A stretch of DNA of 34,301 nt from Saccoglossus kowalevskii. Its lineage: Eukaryota > Hemichordata > Enteropneusta > Harrimaniidae. The stretch spans positions 22,979 to 57,279 of the forward strand of contig NW_003120935.1 of assembly GCF_000003605.2 (NCBI RefSeq). Direction: 5' to 3'. The notes under the pieces were generated by a model. It did no database searches. It was not told the DNA's origin and worked only from the letters and a program-made list of their open reading frames with translations. Below, one piece after another: positions 10,830-23,197 of this stretch; positions within the stretch are counted from its first letter, which is position 1, and each line of letters starts with the position of its first letter. A program made the position numbers and the translations under genes.

Positions 10830-13800
10830 ACACATGTGTATATTATAATATATCGCGCGATATATTTGATATGGTGAAGCTCTTAGTAAACAAAAAGTAT
10901 TTCTGATAATTGATTTGAACATGCCGCAACATTGGAAACAGTTATCAGCACCCTCCAAACGGCATATATACATGTACTGCGATCTTACCACACACACACA
11001 ATTACTTGTAATATATCTTCTCCAATAGGTAAATTCGTATTAGTTAAAAATAAAGCCACATATTACTGATACTTTAATAATTATAAATTTGATGTTCTTT
11101 ACCATGTAAAGAATAATCTAATAATTTCTGATCTGTTGGTAAATGCACCATTAAACACATAAATAACAAAAACATTCTTGTAGCAAGACCACTTCCCGCT
11201 TATCGAAACAAGACCTTGTAAATTTGACAAGGTTGTATTTTGGAGGGGTAGGGTGTCTAAACCAATCAAATTCGATCGTTTGTCAATGTCGCAGTTCCTC
11301 AATATCTCACTTCGAATTATAACCGTAAGGAACTCTGGGAAGTAGAATAATGTGCGTGAATTCTTTAACAAATTCACTGAGCTGGTGTTTCAAAGTTCAC
11401 TATCATTGACTACACATAAATTGTATGAATTATCAGAGAATAACTGCATTTACTGCATACTGTAATGTTTGATAGGTGATATTCAACAAAACGTTAATAT
11501 TGCCGCCTATGAAGAGATCGACTAGTGATCTTTTGTCTATGCATGCAGCTTGTTTTACGACAGCTACCAGTTTTATTGTTACTTTTCACACTCATCCAGC
11601 AAATATCGAGGTCATTGATGTCTGGCCCGTGTTTATAGTCAATCTCATTATTTTGTTTTTAAATTAAAATTTGCTTTTTCCGAAAAGAACTATTCTAGTT
11701 GATTGACAAACTGTTTACACCCAGGTCAGTTGTCACATACACCATATGACGGTGATAATTATGAACATGATAATGATTGGGAAATTGTGTGTGAATTTAT
11801 TACTAATTATTATTACTATCACTAATTACACTAAAAGCGTCAACCGAACAAAAGAGAAGCAGCCTTCACAAAGGAAATCGTCACGTGATCACCAATAATA
11901 ATAATTAAGTGAGACATTGTGAACGGGTTACATATATACAAATAAAATACATAAGCGTTCTAATAATTTTACCGATTCCCAAACATGACTATTATTACAA
12001 TGATATATTCTACATCAATCGATACAACAAATATATATATTTGTGAAATTAGATGAGTTTTATCTCTTCGCGTAAAACCGTAATGAGGAGACTCGTGTCT
12101 AATGGACATTACCCAATTATATTCGAACGTAATACAAGAATTTTCTGGGGTATGTTTTTAAACAAATATTTTATAAATTTTCATAAAAAAAAATGTAGGC
12201 GTTACGTACGCGACTTTCGTATTGACCTTGACATTGTGTGTCGTCTGTTGTTTTAATTCATAATCTGCGACATTGAACAACAATGTGAAGTAAAATAAAA
12301 CGGGAGGTTACATTCAGCAATATTGTACATCTCAATAACACCAATCGATCAACGTAACGAGGCTCAACACACACTATAAATTACTACGGTTTTCTATACT
12401 TCTTCTAAACTGTCTATTAAACCTGTGTTGTGTGTGTCCGGAGGTATCGTACTCATGAAATAGATTCCTTTTCGTTGCCATGGCAGCAAATAGCAGTGAC
12501 TTTGTGTTCGGGTCATTTCTCCCGATAGTATATTAATATCGGGTATAATTATAATGTCCTAAATAAAATGATGAATCTTGCAACATGTGATTTGTCTAGT
12601 TTTGTAGATGATGAGACAGTTACGGGCAGTACATATACTGTTAATGTTAACGATCAGTGAGACGGTTTTGCCGGTAAATGGATTGCTTCAGTTGTGCGAA
12701 AAATACTTATTTTGGATTTGACAGTATTTGTTTTTCTTATTTATTGCTCTGGCCTTTAAATGACGAATTCTGCGAAATTAAACTAAAAAATAAACGCATT
12801 GCTACCGCCCCTTCGCATTATTCACCCTAAACGTTAAAACAAATATTAAAATAAATGGCACCGGGAACAAAACTTAATAATTAATATTTGTGTTTTGCAA
12901 ACTATTGCCCTCGATAGTTAATCATCGAACTGAACTCAAATACGTCATCGCAATCCCGTAACCCCCTCTGAAAATTCAGAACAGTAGACTATAGATCACT
13001 TTGAGTATTTTTTATTCATTATCACACGTTGATGATATCTACACACTAGCTTGTCATAAACAGCCAATTAAAAACAACCGTGTTTCAGCACCATCATAAC
13101 TATTCGCTTTAAACTAATGGTACGCACAAGTAATTCAAAACCCGTGCTCACTATCTATGTGACCTAATCAACAGATTTAGTTTCACAATAAATCACAATT
13201 CAGATTGTTTTCTGAACACAAATTTTGACTCAATCAGTAGTGTCACGTGCACCTTGGGGTAAAACTCGTCGCTATCATCGCTTGCGGTGTCGCTATCCGT
13301 ACACACACTCATAGAAAACATAAAATCCCCAACTCTCTAGTAGCAACTTCCGTTACCATGGCACCGTGTGATAAATGATTTGATTTATTATACTAATTAC
13401 CTAATTACTATCATCAAAAAGTTTCTTACAATTCCTTCCATAATATCTCAAAACTGTAGTTTAAATTTAAAAAAAATTTAACATTTCAATGGAAACAAAC
13501 TCTACATGTATTATTTGTAAATCAATAAAGATCACTTAGTGGTGAGCGAGGAAATTGTAAGTTTGTTGTTTTTCGTATTTATCTCGAACGTGGATGCAAG
13601 CGAGCGCTTTACGCGATAGATGGCATACTTGTCTATATAATGCACTGCTGGGTGATCGTGAGTTTCTTATTTGACACTAAATTGATTGATTTGAAGTGAG
13701 TGCGCCGCATTGGAATGTAGTAACGCATCAAACTGAATAGAATGTTTTTGTTTTTAAAACAAATCCAAAATGGCGGCGCCGTGTTTCAAAACAAAATTGA

Positions 13801-15019
13801 TGGCGAGAAAGTTTAACTAATTATCACCACTTTGGAAGGTTCTGAAACATTGAAAAGTTTTTTACGAATTTCATGAAAATTCCCTTCTTGGATTATGAAT
13901 ATATGAATGACGACATTTCCACTTTGTTTTGTCGGCAACCGACATTGAACTCAAAGCAAACATTGTGCAATACAAAGATCTCAACCTCGTTCAAGTGCAT
14001 TATGTAAAATTTGGGTTCTAGTTCAATTATTACTTGAATTATGCATCATATACTAGTATTACGTCTATCGTGTTCCATTGGGCCCGAACCTAATTATGTG
14101 ACATCTAATTTAAAAAAACGTGAACGCATAACGGGCAAGTAATAACATAACAATATAAACAAAACAGAATAAACAACGCTAAGACTGTCAAGTTTTGCAT
14201 TTTGCAAAATAAAACCATACGATCACCCACGATTCCTATGGCAGAATGGCGCATGTGTACAACTTATTCGGGTGAGTGATACTCCTTTCACGGTGACGTA
14301 CACCACTACACAATATCATGCGTTGTATGACACTGATTATAACAAATCCCCAACAGTGTCATTATTATGCCGCGGAGTGAAATTAATAATGCCATATTTC
14401 TTATGATTCAACGAATTTTTCCTCAGCAGTCTAAGCCTTCTAAATTATATTTGGCCAATATCGGGCGGCCTTCATTTATTGATTAGCTAACTACAACGCG
14501 GGGATTCACAATGAAAGGAACACCGAGTGGCGCCAATAATGAGTAAACGTCCTGCAATTTTCTCATTATCATATTGCGTTTTAAACCTAATTGTTGTTGG
14601 CAATCCGATAACAGACGGCGAGACATGACTAAAGGGAAGACTAAATACAATTATTATCGTAGCGGAGTTTTTTGTCTCGTCACGGTGTTCATTTTCAAAT
14701 TCATTTCAACTTGAAAATAGTCTTCACCCTTTCCATATATACTACTCTAACACGTACGCCTCTTCTTGCACCTACTGAGTACAAAATAAGAATACCGTAT
14801 TTACTATATTAGAAGCTCATTTCCAAATAATTGAAACATGTCTTATTTTGACTATTGCCCCTGTCTTTTTAATTATTAGGCACACGTAAGCAAGCGGTGA
14901 TCTTGATGGTTCCCAGTGGCTATGCTATAAATAAATATTTGATGAATTGACATTTTGGTAATATATTCTTCCCGACGACAACATATAGTATTAGTTGTAT
15001 AACCCTATATTCAACAGCA
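10830..15019. other. Long stretch without recognised gene
   Basis: No coding region is recognised. Visible items are a 20-bp perfect palindrome (10847-10866), a TCACGTGA site (11881-11888), two near X-boxes with one mismatch each (12474-12487 and 13352-13365), and AAAATGGCGGC at 13767-13777, a full YY1 consensus that also opens a 16-codon frame. Confidence 0.5.
10847..10866. other. 20-bp perfect palindrome AATATATCGC/GCGATATATT
   Basis: A perfect dyad with a CGCGCG-type centre in AT-rich DNA, about 30 bases beyond the LINE remnant's apparent 3' end. Function unknown. Confidence 0.6.
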
Positions 15020-15720
15020 ATTAAGATATTACAGTTATGCTTATAAATATCATACATTAGGCATATATTGTTCGATATGGCATTGGCTGCATGTAAAATA
15101 TTTCACTTATGCATATTAAAGAGGTCAGATGACCATATATGGCCTTCTGATATGTTGGTCATGCATCTTTTCTTATGTGTTCTATATTACACTGGCTGCA
15201 TTGTCCTATCTGTGACAGTGCTTGGTGTATAACCAAGTGATATGTTAGCCACATCTTTCGTCCAATGCTTTGTATAGCACAGGTTGCATGTCCTTATATG
15301 TCCAGACGCGTGTAATTTCTCTTGTCCAATGCCTTTATTACAGCATCGGTTGCATGTTCATACTTGCAAAAGTTATCTCTAAATATTAACATTATTCTTA
15401 TTAATGAAAACGCATGTCTAAATGATAAGTCTCCCTCAAATACCTTCAATATTGCACATGTTGCATTGTCCAACCAGAAACAGTGCATGATATAATACAG
15501 TTATGCATATTAATGAGGTCATAAGAGCTTATATGGTCATGTGATAAGTTAGTCATATCTCTTGTGTAATGCATTTATCATAACACTGGTGCCATCTCTC
15601 TATCCTTAACAGTGATTGAGATATTACAGTTTTGCATATTAATGAGTTCACATGACTTAATTTATGCGCAGTATGTAATTAATATGTATGGTTTCCACCC
15701 TGTATATTCAGTATATGGGT
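15020..15720. repeat. Degenerate ~130-bp tandem repeat with ATGCATATTAATGAG
   Basis: Units carry GATATTACAGTTATGCATATTAATGAG, then GGTCAT...TTATATGGTCAT, GATATGTTAGTCATATCTCTTGTCCAATGC and TTATTACAGCACTGGTTGCAT. The most complete copies begin near 15104, 15501 and 15633; partial copies of the TGTCCAATGC...GGTTGCAT half lie near 15261 and 15329. It adjoins the 15770-16160 field and may belong to the same element. Confidence 0.6.
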
Positions 15721-15769
15721 TATTCAAGATATATCTAATTCAAATTTGATGGCTGTTATTTGAGATATC

Positions 15770-16160
15770 TGTCGGGCCTCTACATATAAATGGGCTAATT
15801 CGTGCAAAAAGGTAATTAATACAGTATGCACACAATTCAACCATAATCTAACATATCTGTGGCTTATCCTAGAGCATTTATGTACCGAATTTTATTGACA
15901 TCTGATGAGTGTACATGATATCAATGGAAAAGCTGAACATTATTTTATTATTATGCAAATTAGGTAAACATTGTCCAAGTCCAACAATGTACCATGTTTC
16001 ATTGAAATCTGTTGAGTTGTTCCGAAGTAATTCATTGGAAAAGCTGAAAACCATTATGCAAAATAGGTAATTGATATGCACAGACAAAAAAACTAATTAG
16101 GTCTGTGCATGTTTCATTGAAATCAGACGGATGAATCTTGAGATATTGTTGGAGCATGCA
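15770..16160. repeat. Degenerate ~110-bp tandem repeat with TTATGCAAATTAGG
   Basis: About three and a half units recur. Each carries TTTCATTGAAATCTG, then about 50 bases later a TGGAAAAGCTGAA word, TTATGCAAATTAGG and GGTAATTGATATGCAC. Clear examples start near 15886, 15991 and 16108. No coding; probably a dispersed repeat or satellite remnant. Confidence 0.6.
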
Positions 16161-17441
16161 GACAGACAGGATAATGCCGGAGACTCTTATTGTATGATGC
16201 CACGCACACGGGAGTCTGATCTGTCCATCTTCATTACTATTCACCGTAACGCCTATATACACACAATATACTTTACACATGTTAGATTTTAAAACCAGAC
16301 AGCGTTCACTGAGATTTGTATCCCTTGTATTACTCGCTAACTAGGAAGTAATTTATATTTTTAATGAGCCATTGCCTTCGGCACATAATAGTTGCGATAA
16401 CTACTCATTTTAAGTAGTCCGTGTTTAAATGCGTTTTGGGTGATATTAACTGGGTTTTAATAGTCTCGCGAGATTGCCATAATTACTAGATAATGAACGT
16501 AGATGAGATGACTCCTTTAACCGTGATTTAGTTACGCCATCCTAGATACAGAACAAACTAATCGGGAAGACGACAACATGTCTATTTCAGATGACATGAG
16601 AACCCTACACGGAGTCAATTACAAACAAGGTGAGGAGAAGTAGGCAAGGACGAGTGTGTTGTTATTATCGAATGCTGTCATCCATGATGTTCCATGTCAT
16701 TGTGAGACGTAATCACAGGGCGTGTTTGCTCAATGCTTATTTCACTCAAGGCTCTAGTTCTGGTAAAAACTCCTCATAATATCTTGAAATTATGAATAAG
16801 GGATAAAATAAAAAGATCTTTTCATTGTCGATCTTTGTCTGCATCCCGAAGTTTGTCATGATGCAGATGTCTGCTCTGAAGTTGTTCATATTATTTAAGG
16901 TAGCAAGAGTATCATTTGGGTTGACAAATACGTTTTTCAAATCCATATTTACAATTTGATGTATAATTTATGTGCGTCGACACATGTAAACATACATACG
17001 TGTTGCGTATTGGCGAGTGTTATGGAATTCGGTGGTGACAAGACCTGTGCTTAATTCAAAGCGCCGTATGATCCGTCTTTTACCCGTCCACCAGATGATA
17101 TTTTCTGGATGCTCGGACGGATTTTTGTTCAATTTAGCACACATTCCAAACACTACGTCATGTTATTCGGTGGTTAAATAAAACATTAGCAAGTCAATTA
17201 AAGATTTGAACTTCATGTAACAATTCTAGTTAGTGCATACATCCAGAAGATAGTTACATCTAGTGGTCAGATTCAATATGGCGCGCTTTGACAACCACTG
17301 TCAAACATACTTACACTCTAGTATTTTGATAAATTAATTTTTCACTTTTTATGATAGTTCGAAATAATTGACAATCGAAAAATAATATTTTGCGAAACTT
17401 CATGTAAAATTGTTGAATGTACGACACCGCAGTGATTCGTT
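16161..17441. other. No recognised gene
   Basis: TCTCGCGAGATTG at about 16463 matches the core of the repeat at 30300-30660. Two consecutive minus-strand frames (16968-17153 and 16746-16946) lie 21 bases apart but match no known family. Confidence 0.45.
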
Positions 17442-17696
17442 TTCACGCGTGAAAGTTAGTTATCATGTTCACGCTTGGCAGTTAGTTCTCATGTTCACGC
17501 GTGACAGTAAGTTTTCGTGTTCACGCGTGACAGTAAGTTCTCATGTTCACGCGTGAAAGTTAGTTATCATGTTCACGCGTGACATTTAGTTATCATGTTC
17601 ACGCGTGACAGTAAGTTCTCATGTTCACGCGTGACAGATAGTTATCATGTTCACGCGTGACAGTAAGTTCTCGTGCTCACGCGTGACAGTAAGTAT
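17442..17696 (+). repeat. Ten-copy 26-bp minisatellite with TCACGCGTGA core
   Basis: Units start at 17442 and every 26 bases to 17676, without a single length change. Each reads TTCACGCGTGACAG, then TAAGTTCTCATG or TTAGTTATCATG. Nine of the ten keep the palindrome CACGCGTG; the second unit has CACGCTTG. Two alternating versions (CAGTAAGTTCTC and AAGTTAGTTATC) suggest duplication of pairs. Confidence 0.97.
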
Positions 17697-18264
17697 CGAC
17701 CCGGGGTAGTTTCGCTTGGAGTCAAAGGACTGATCTCGACCCTCAGTTTTGTGTTTAACCTCGAGTTGAGACACATGTGAACAAGAACTCGGGGTTAAAA
17801 CAGCGCCATCTAACTTATTATACAAGATGGCCGACATTATGTAGATCTATGTAATCAGCTAGTGAGCATAGCAATACTTGGCTAATAGAGGAGGCGAAAT
17901 TATTAGTTTCCGTTTGGAAAGACCAATGCATTTCAACTTTGATGGACGGAACGCCGAAAGACAAGAAAATATTTATTGTCGGCAAATGTTTAGCCCATTG
18001 ATAAAGACTATTTAGTACAAGGCGCTCGAACCTTTCAAAAATCGGCACGTGTGAGCAAGGCTTTATTTTTCATCTGTACATTTTCATCTGTACATAAACA
18101 TTGATTATTTTGGAATTGATTATTTTAGTCACAATATCTTTTGTAAAAATGTCGTGCTCTTGTTATAAGGTCGCAGTCATGAAAATCACACTATAGAGTG
18201 GAGGCATGACGAATTTCATAAAGCCTCCGACAAGAAATATTTAATGTTCTTTCAAGCGGCCATT
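17697..18264. other. No recognised gene
   Basis: It holds an AGATGGCGC motif on minus (17801-17817) next to AAGATGGCCGAC on plus (about 17824-17835), a YY1-type sequence. A 76-codon minus-strand frame here matches nothing known to me. Confidence 0.45.
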
Positions 18265-18504
18265 NNNNNNNNNNNNNNNNNNNNNNNNNNNNNNNNNNNN
18301 NNNNNNNNNNNNNNNNNNNNNNNNNNNNNNNNNNNNNNNNNNNNNNNNNNNNNNNNNNNNNNNNNNNNNNNNNNNNNNNNNNNNNNNNNNNNNNNNNNNN
18401 NNNNNNNNNNNNNNNNNNNNNNNNNNNNNNNNNNNNNNNNNNNNNNNNNNNNNNNNNNNNNNNNNNNNNNNNNNNNNNNNNNNNNNNNNNNNNNNNNNNN
18501 NNNN
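18265..18504. other. Assembly gap, 240 N
   Basis: A run of undetermined bases. Open frames crossing it are meaningless. Confidence 1.
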
Positions 18505-18954
18505 AAACTGGCAAATAAGTGTCGCCATTAGCTTGTCTAATTTCTTTAATATGTTCTGAGTAATTTAATTCATCTCTGTCGTCGACATTATTGAAAACTA
18601 CTCTTTAGAATTCATGCTTTCTGGTATATGAAATATAAATGCTTGCAGACACATGGTTGACTTATTATTGTCATGTATAATATCAATCATTTAGTATTTT
18701 CAAGACTGCATCGTCAACAAATGTCAAATAAATCCAAAAAAATTGTGCATGCTTACTGTGCGTCATTACTTCTTTGCACAACTATTATTCAAACGTAAGC
18801 CTCCCGGAAGCGGAAGTCAGTTTGCAGTTACATACGTACACAGTTTTACAGTTTGATGGTATATCAAACTCTTCTTTAAATTAAATTATGTATAATGTTT
18901 TTCCAACTATCAGTTTCAGGCAAGCGGCACTACACTTACGAAAATGATTCCATA
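18505..18954. other. No gene or repeat identified
   Basis: AT-rich sequence to the right of the assembly gap, without recognisable coding. Confidence 0.5.
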
Positions 18955-19255
18955 ACATTTAATGGTCTATAAAAATCCCCGTATTTCCACGGAAAAGTTA
19001 TGAAATTCCACATTTTGTAGAGGTCAGCGAAATACATTATATAGAATTATAATGAAAACCGGACAGAATTCAAAATTTCAATTTGAATCAACGGAATATC
19101 AATATAATTGAATGTTTCCTAGAATTCTATGGAACAAATTTAATCGAATTCTGGCGGGAATGTTTTAGAATTCAAATTTTCTGTAAAATTCAACTAATTA
19201 AATTCCATGTTTTATAAAATTCTATAAGGAATACATTTTATTGAACTGTAATTCT
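18955..19255. repeat. Segment rich in GAATTC / AAATTC words
   Basis: GAATTC occurs four times in about 98 bases (19076, 19122, 19146, 19168), with further AGAATT, AAATTC and AAATTCT words roughly every 35-40 bases. It looks like a decayed internal repeat. Confidence 0.35.
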
Positions 19256-19259
19256 ACTT

Positions 19260-20843
19260 TTGCGTATATGTTTAACCTTTGATTTTTTTCTGTTCATCTG
19301 TGAAGGTACTTCTAAATGGACAATGGACTTTTGAGAATTATCATGACGATTTGTTGCGGATCTCTACGCCACGATGATTACATTCAAGTTCACCGCGAGT
19401 AGACAATGTAATCATGAACATATGTTGAAACTATGCAAATTATTAAATCATGCAACTTCTGTAAACAACAGCTTTTGTATATTTTAGCGTTATCCCAATC
19501 TGGGTTATCCTGCCACTACTGGAAATTTGGGTTTGTTTTGCACAGCAACGCATTCTTTCTTTCCAGACGTTTTTTTTAATTTGAGCGATAATGGGTACGC
19601 AATAAGAAGCTGAGCCATCTATTTTTATATCGAAACCGTAAAACAATATGTGCATTTCAATATATCGAATATATTCAAATTTATGCAGCAACGCTAATTG
19701 CTACACACCACGCGATCTTATAGTTATTCAAGATTTAATACTTTGTAGTATATATTAGAAATTGATGAAACAGTCTGAATCAATAGCAATATTGATCGTT
19801 AAAGTACATTAGAGAACACACTATATTTCATACATTATAAAATCAGAATATACTGTATAGCATACTATAAATCGCTGATTGTTTTCTATTTCTCAACTCA
19901 AACAACTTTAGTAGAAAATGTTGATCGAAACTGAATCATCTAAACGGGGTAACGAGCTGCGGTGTCAATTTTCAAATTTTTGTTAATAAAAAAGCTAGGA
20001 TGATCTTTGTGATACCAAATGAACACATAGAGCTATGATATTCATGCAAACATAATTGTGGGGATGTAATGTTGATAACATTGGTTAGACAATCTCAATA
20101 ATAAATACCATTGTAACAATGTCACATAGTAGAGAAGCAACATAAATGAATGGTATTGTTAACATCCAGTGAACAAACATTTTCTCTGGATGGATAAGAA
20201 AGGCTAGTATTCTATGATGCCCTGTAGAATTCATTACAATTTCTGTACTAACATATAACAGTATTCTTGACAAATGCTACCAGTGCACGGCAGTCTATCC
20301 GAATCGAAAACCAGAGAATGTGTTTGATGAACAAGTTGTCCGGCCTTGTTATTTTTAAATTTATATAATATTATCAAAAAACTCATGCGTTGTCACTGCG
20401 TATAAGCAAACTTGGAAATGTGTTGGCGTGTTTGCGCTGTACGCTATATATAGTGCATCTGCTACAGGCAGATTTTGTCACGTTGGTCAATCAACAGTTA
20501 TTTTTCACCTGGACACGTACTATAAACGTAAATGTAAAACGGTGCACGCGATTGTCTGTTTACGTATCTAATTGGGAAAGAAACGTCAAACCCGTTTTCA
20601 ATAAAAAAGATTTACTAACATTTCCGTTTGTCTTGTTTTCTGATTAGTATTTCAACAATATTTCTGCCTTGCACAGATTTGTATTGTATTGTCCGCGTCT
20701 AAGAACCATAGGAAACAAATTACCTACCCTATTTATAAAGTTAATAATTTACTGTACAATATAATGCCTAATAACTTAGTGCAAATCATTCATATTTAAT
20801 CAAATTAATCGAAAATTTTATCCGACAGGAACATGTAGTTCGA
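19260..20843. other. No recognised gene
   Basis: Contains an 11-bp inverted repeat, ATGATTACATT (19374-19384) with its complement at 19405-19415. Otherwise AT-rich, no coding or repeat structure seen. Confidence 0.5.
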
Positions 20844-20878
20844 GCATATTCGAATATGCAAATAAGTCGTATGCAAAT
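20844..20878. promoter_or_regulatory. 16-bp palindrome overlapping two octamer (POU) sites
   Basis: GCATATTCGAATATGC (20844-20859) is a perfect palindrome. The POU octamer ATGCAAAT occurs at 20856-20863, overlapping it, and again at 20871-20878, 15 bases later in the same orientation. This fits a composite POU-factor element. Confidence 0.35.
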
Positions 20879-20879
20879 C

Positions 20880-23087
20880 TGCCTCGTGTGGTGATGATAA
20901 ATCGCACGTAACAAACGGTTCGGAGTTCGGTTGTGTGTTTTGAAAGTGTTTTAAAGCTGTATTCGAGCCACGTTGCATTTCGGGATCGTATATATCTCTA
21001 AAGATAGCTTTCTTATTATAATTGTAATTTATATTATGAATCCAACTCACTTAAACGCGGTAATATATTTTTAGAATTACATACACTGTATTTTAGTGCC
21101 GACATTAAAATATAATTTTGGCGTCATATCTACGTCATACATATGTCTAACTTCTTGATAACGGAGGTTATGACGTCAGGACGTCTGGGGGACAAAGCCG
21201 GACTACATTTGATACAATAATTCCGAAAAATCAGTTAATTCGAAAACACCGCAATGGCGACCATGTCTCTAAGAGAGCCGTTTCATTATGACCTGTCTTG
21301 AATGCGGAGAATGTCTCTTTTCAAGGATTCAAACGCTTTACGTTTGTATCCCATCGTATATATGTGACGCAGAACATTTGAATAATCAGTCGCGCGTAAT
21401 TCAAGACCCACATTATCCATTGTTGAGTGAACATAATAAATCGATAATGACTGGCACACAAATCATAATTTATAAAGCGCTCAATGTTTTCATTTTCTAT
21501 GTAATATTGAACGCAAATATTGCTATTCACCGTAAAGCCCGTTTTGAGCTGTTACGATGAAAGGAAAATGTGCAGTCCTTCACGTATTTACATGAGTTTG
21601 CTCGTCAGAAAACGTAATTTTGTGACGAATAGGGGCTGACATAGCAGATGAATTTTGGAAATTATATGTATGATTCACGTAATTCCTGAATCAGAAAAAA
21701 ACATTATCTTTGCGCGATGTCGGTCTTCCCTCACCTATATCAGTGCAATAGAAGCCACGGTGTTTATGAGTTTATAGAGGGGTGATGAGATGTATATGAA
21801 TCTAAGACTCAATTGCGCAATGTCTTTCCCATATATACCAATAGAGGCAATATCGATCAGGGCGTTGGCTTATACTTTTTTGATTTTATTATTATTGCAA
21901 CCAATCGCATATTATCATACTCACTCCACATTATGGAAACACTTTGACACATCGTTGCCGCGATGTCAGTTGTGTCCCACTCGTTAAAACATCGCGATAC
22001 GGGAGACGTATTTGATGTCAACCCTATTTTTAACAAAAACGTGTAACGTCGCACTTGTGTGGATGTCATAGCGAGTCTCGTTCGTGTAGGTTGATGCGCA
22101 TTGCAACCCAGGGAACCGCAAGATAAAAACACACATTATGGAAGGGTGATAAGAATGATGATCATAGAAACGACTGACCCACCTGATTATACTTTCACCG
22201 ATGCTGATATCTGATTAAAAGAGCGTCTTCGAAGTACTGCTTGCTTGCCTAGGTGATACTGCGACATAACAATTACCTCAACAAATGGACGGTGACAGCA
22301 AATTACCGGCGTTGAAAAGCCGATTTCTCTAGCCTATCACTCTGCACGCGTACTATGAATATTCATGAAGTAAATTGTTATTGAAACGTTGCTATGGTAA
22401 CAAGAGTCAGTTGTCAATTACCGCTTCTTTGGGTTTTCTTTATAACAAAATGTCGCTATGCGCACATCACTGCGCATCTATCTGCCTTTGCCGGTAAACA
22501 CAGTCGATCATTAGCATATTCACAATTTGGATTTTGGTCGCAGAGAATTAAGGGCTTATACACGTTATTACTTGCGGTACAATGTACTTTACTCGTGAAC
22601 CAATTAATCTATAAGCCACATTTCTTAATGAATTCTACGGGTGTAGCGTTTTCTCTCACGCTATTGCGAACATACTGACTGGTAACATTTTGGCTAGTAT
22701 CAGATGACATGCATGTATTACATAGCCGTGACGCTTGCACTGAATCTTGTATTAGTTACACATATTAGCATATACAGATATAAACCTTGCGTGAAAAAGA
22801 ATATATACCTCACAACCTATCGAGTTAATGCACGGTAATTAGTCTTAAGTTGACATTATCTCTCACTGGCCTTTGTGTTGTCGAGTAGGCGTGAATAATT
22901 TGTTGTAATTAGTGTTATCTGCAATTAATACACTAGTGATCCAATTACGCAAAGTTTATACACATATATGCTACATGGGTCTCGACCCGCTTGATTTGTA
23001 TATAGCGTAGTATTAAATACCATTATAACAATTAATCAGTCACGATGTAACTAACACAAAATGAATCGAAGTCCAATAGTTAACCGA
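20880..23087. other. No recognised gene
   Basis: Several short frames of 60-95 codons occur on both strands; none resembles a family I know. It contains a full CRE, TGACGTCA, near 21173 and the X-box at 22388-22401. Confidence 0.5.
22388..22401. promoter_or_regulatory. RFX X-box
   Basis: GTTGCTATGGTAAC is a near-palindromic match to the GTTRCYATRGYAAC form of the RFX site. No gene start can be recognised within a few hundred bases on either strand. Confidence 0.45.
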
Positions 23088-23091
23088 CAAA

Positions 23092-23126
<35 letters not shown>

Positions 23127-23197
23127 ACAAACAAACAAACAAACAAACAAACAAACAAACAAACAAACAAATAAATAAATAAATAAATAAATAAATA
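23088..23197. repeat. Compound microsatellite (AAAT)n(AAAC)n(AAAT)n
   Basis: About ten AAAT units are followed by about eleven AAAC units and about seven AAAT units, so the block is roughly symmetric. On the minus strand it creates a long open frame of IYLF/VCLF repeats that is an artefact of the repeat. Confidence 0.97.

Noticed and set aside
16746-17153. Two neighbouring minus-strand frames as one small gene
   Set aside because: They are in different frames, no known family fits, and no splice sites join them well.
17442-17696. CRISPR array (regular palindromic repeats)
   Set aside because: The units are directly abutting 26-mers with no unique spacers, in DNA with a spliced animal gene.
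18191-18531. Open frames crossing 18265-18504
   Set aside because: They exist only because the gap is N.
22150-22220. Box C/D snoRNA (ATGATGA ... CTGA words)
   Set aside because: There is no terminal stem, and the internal boxes are poorly placed.
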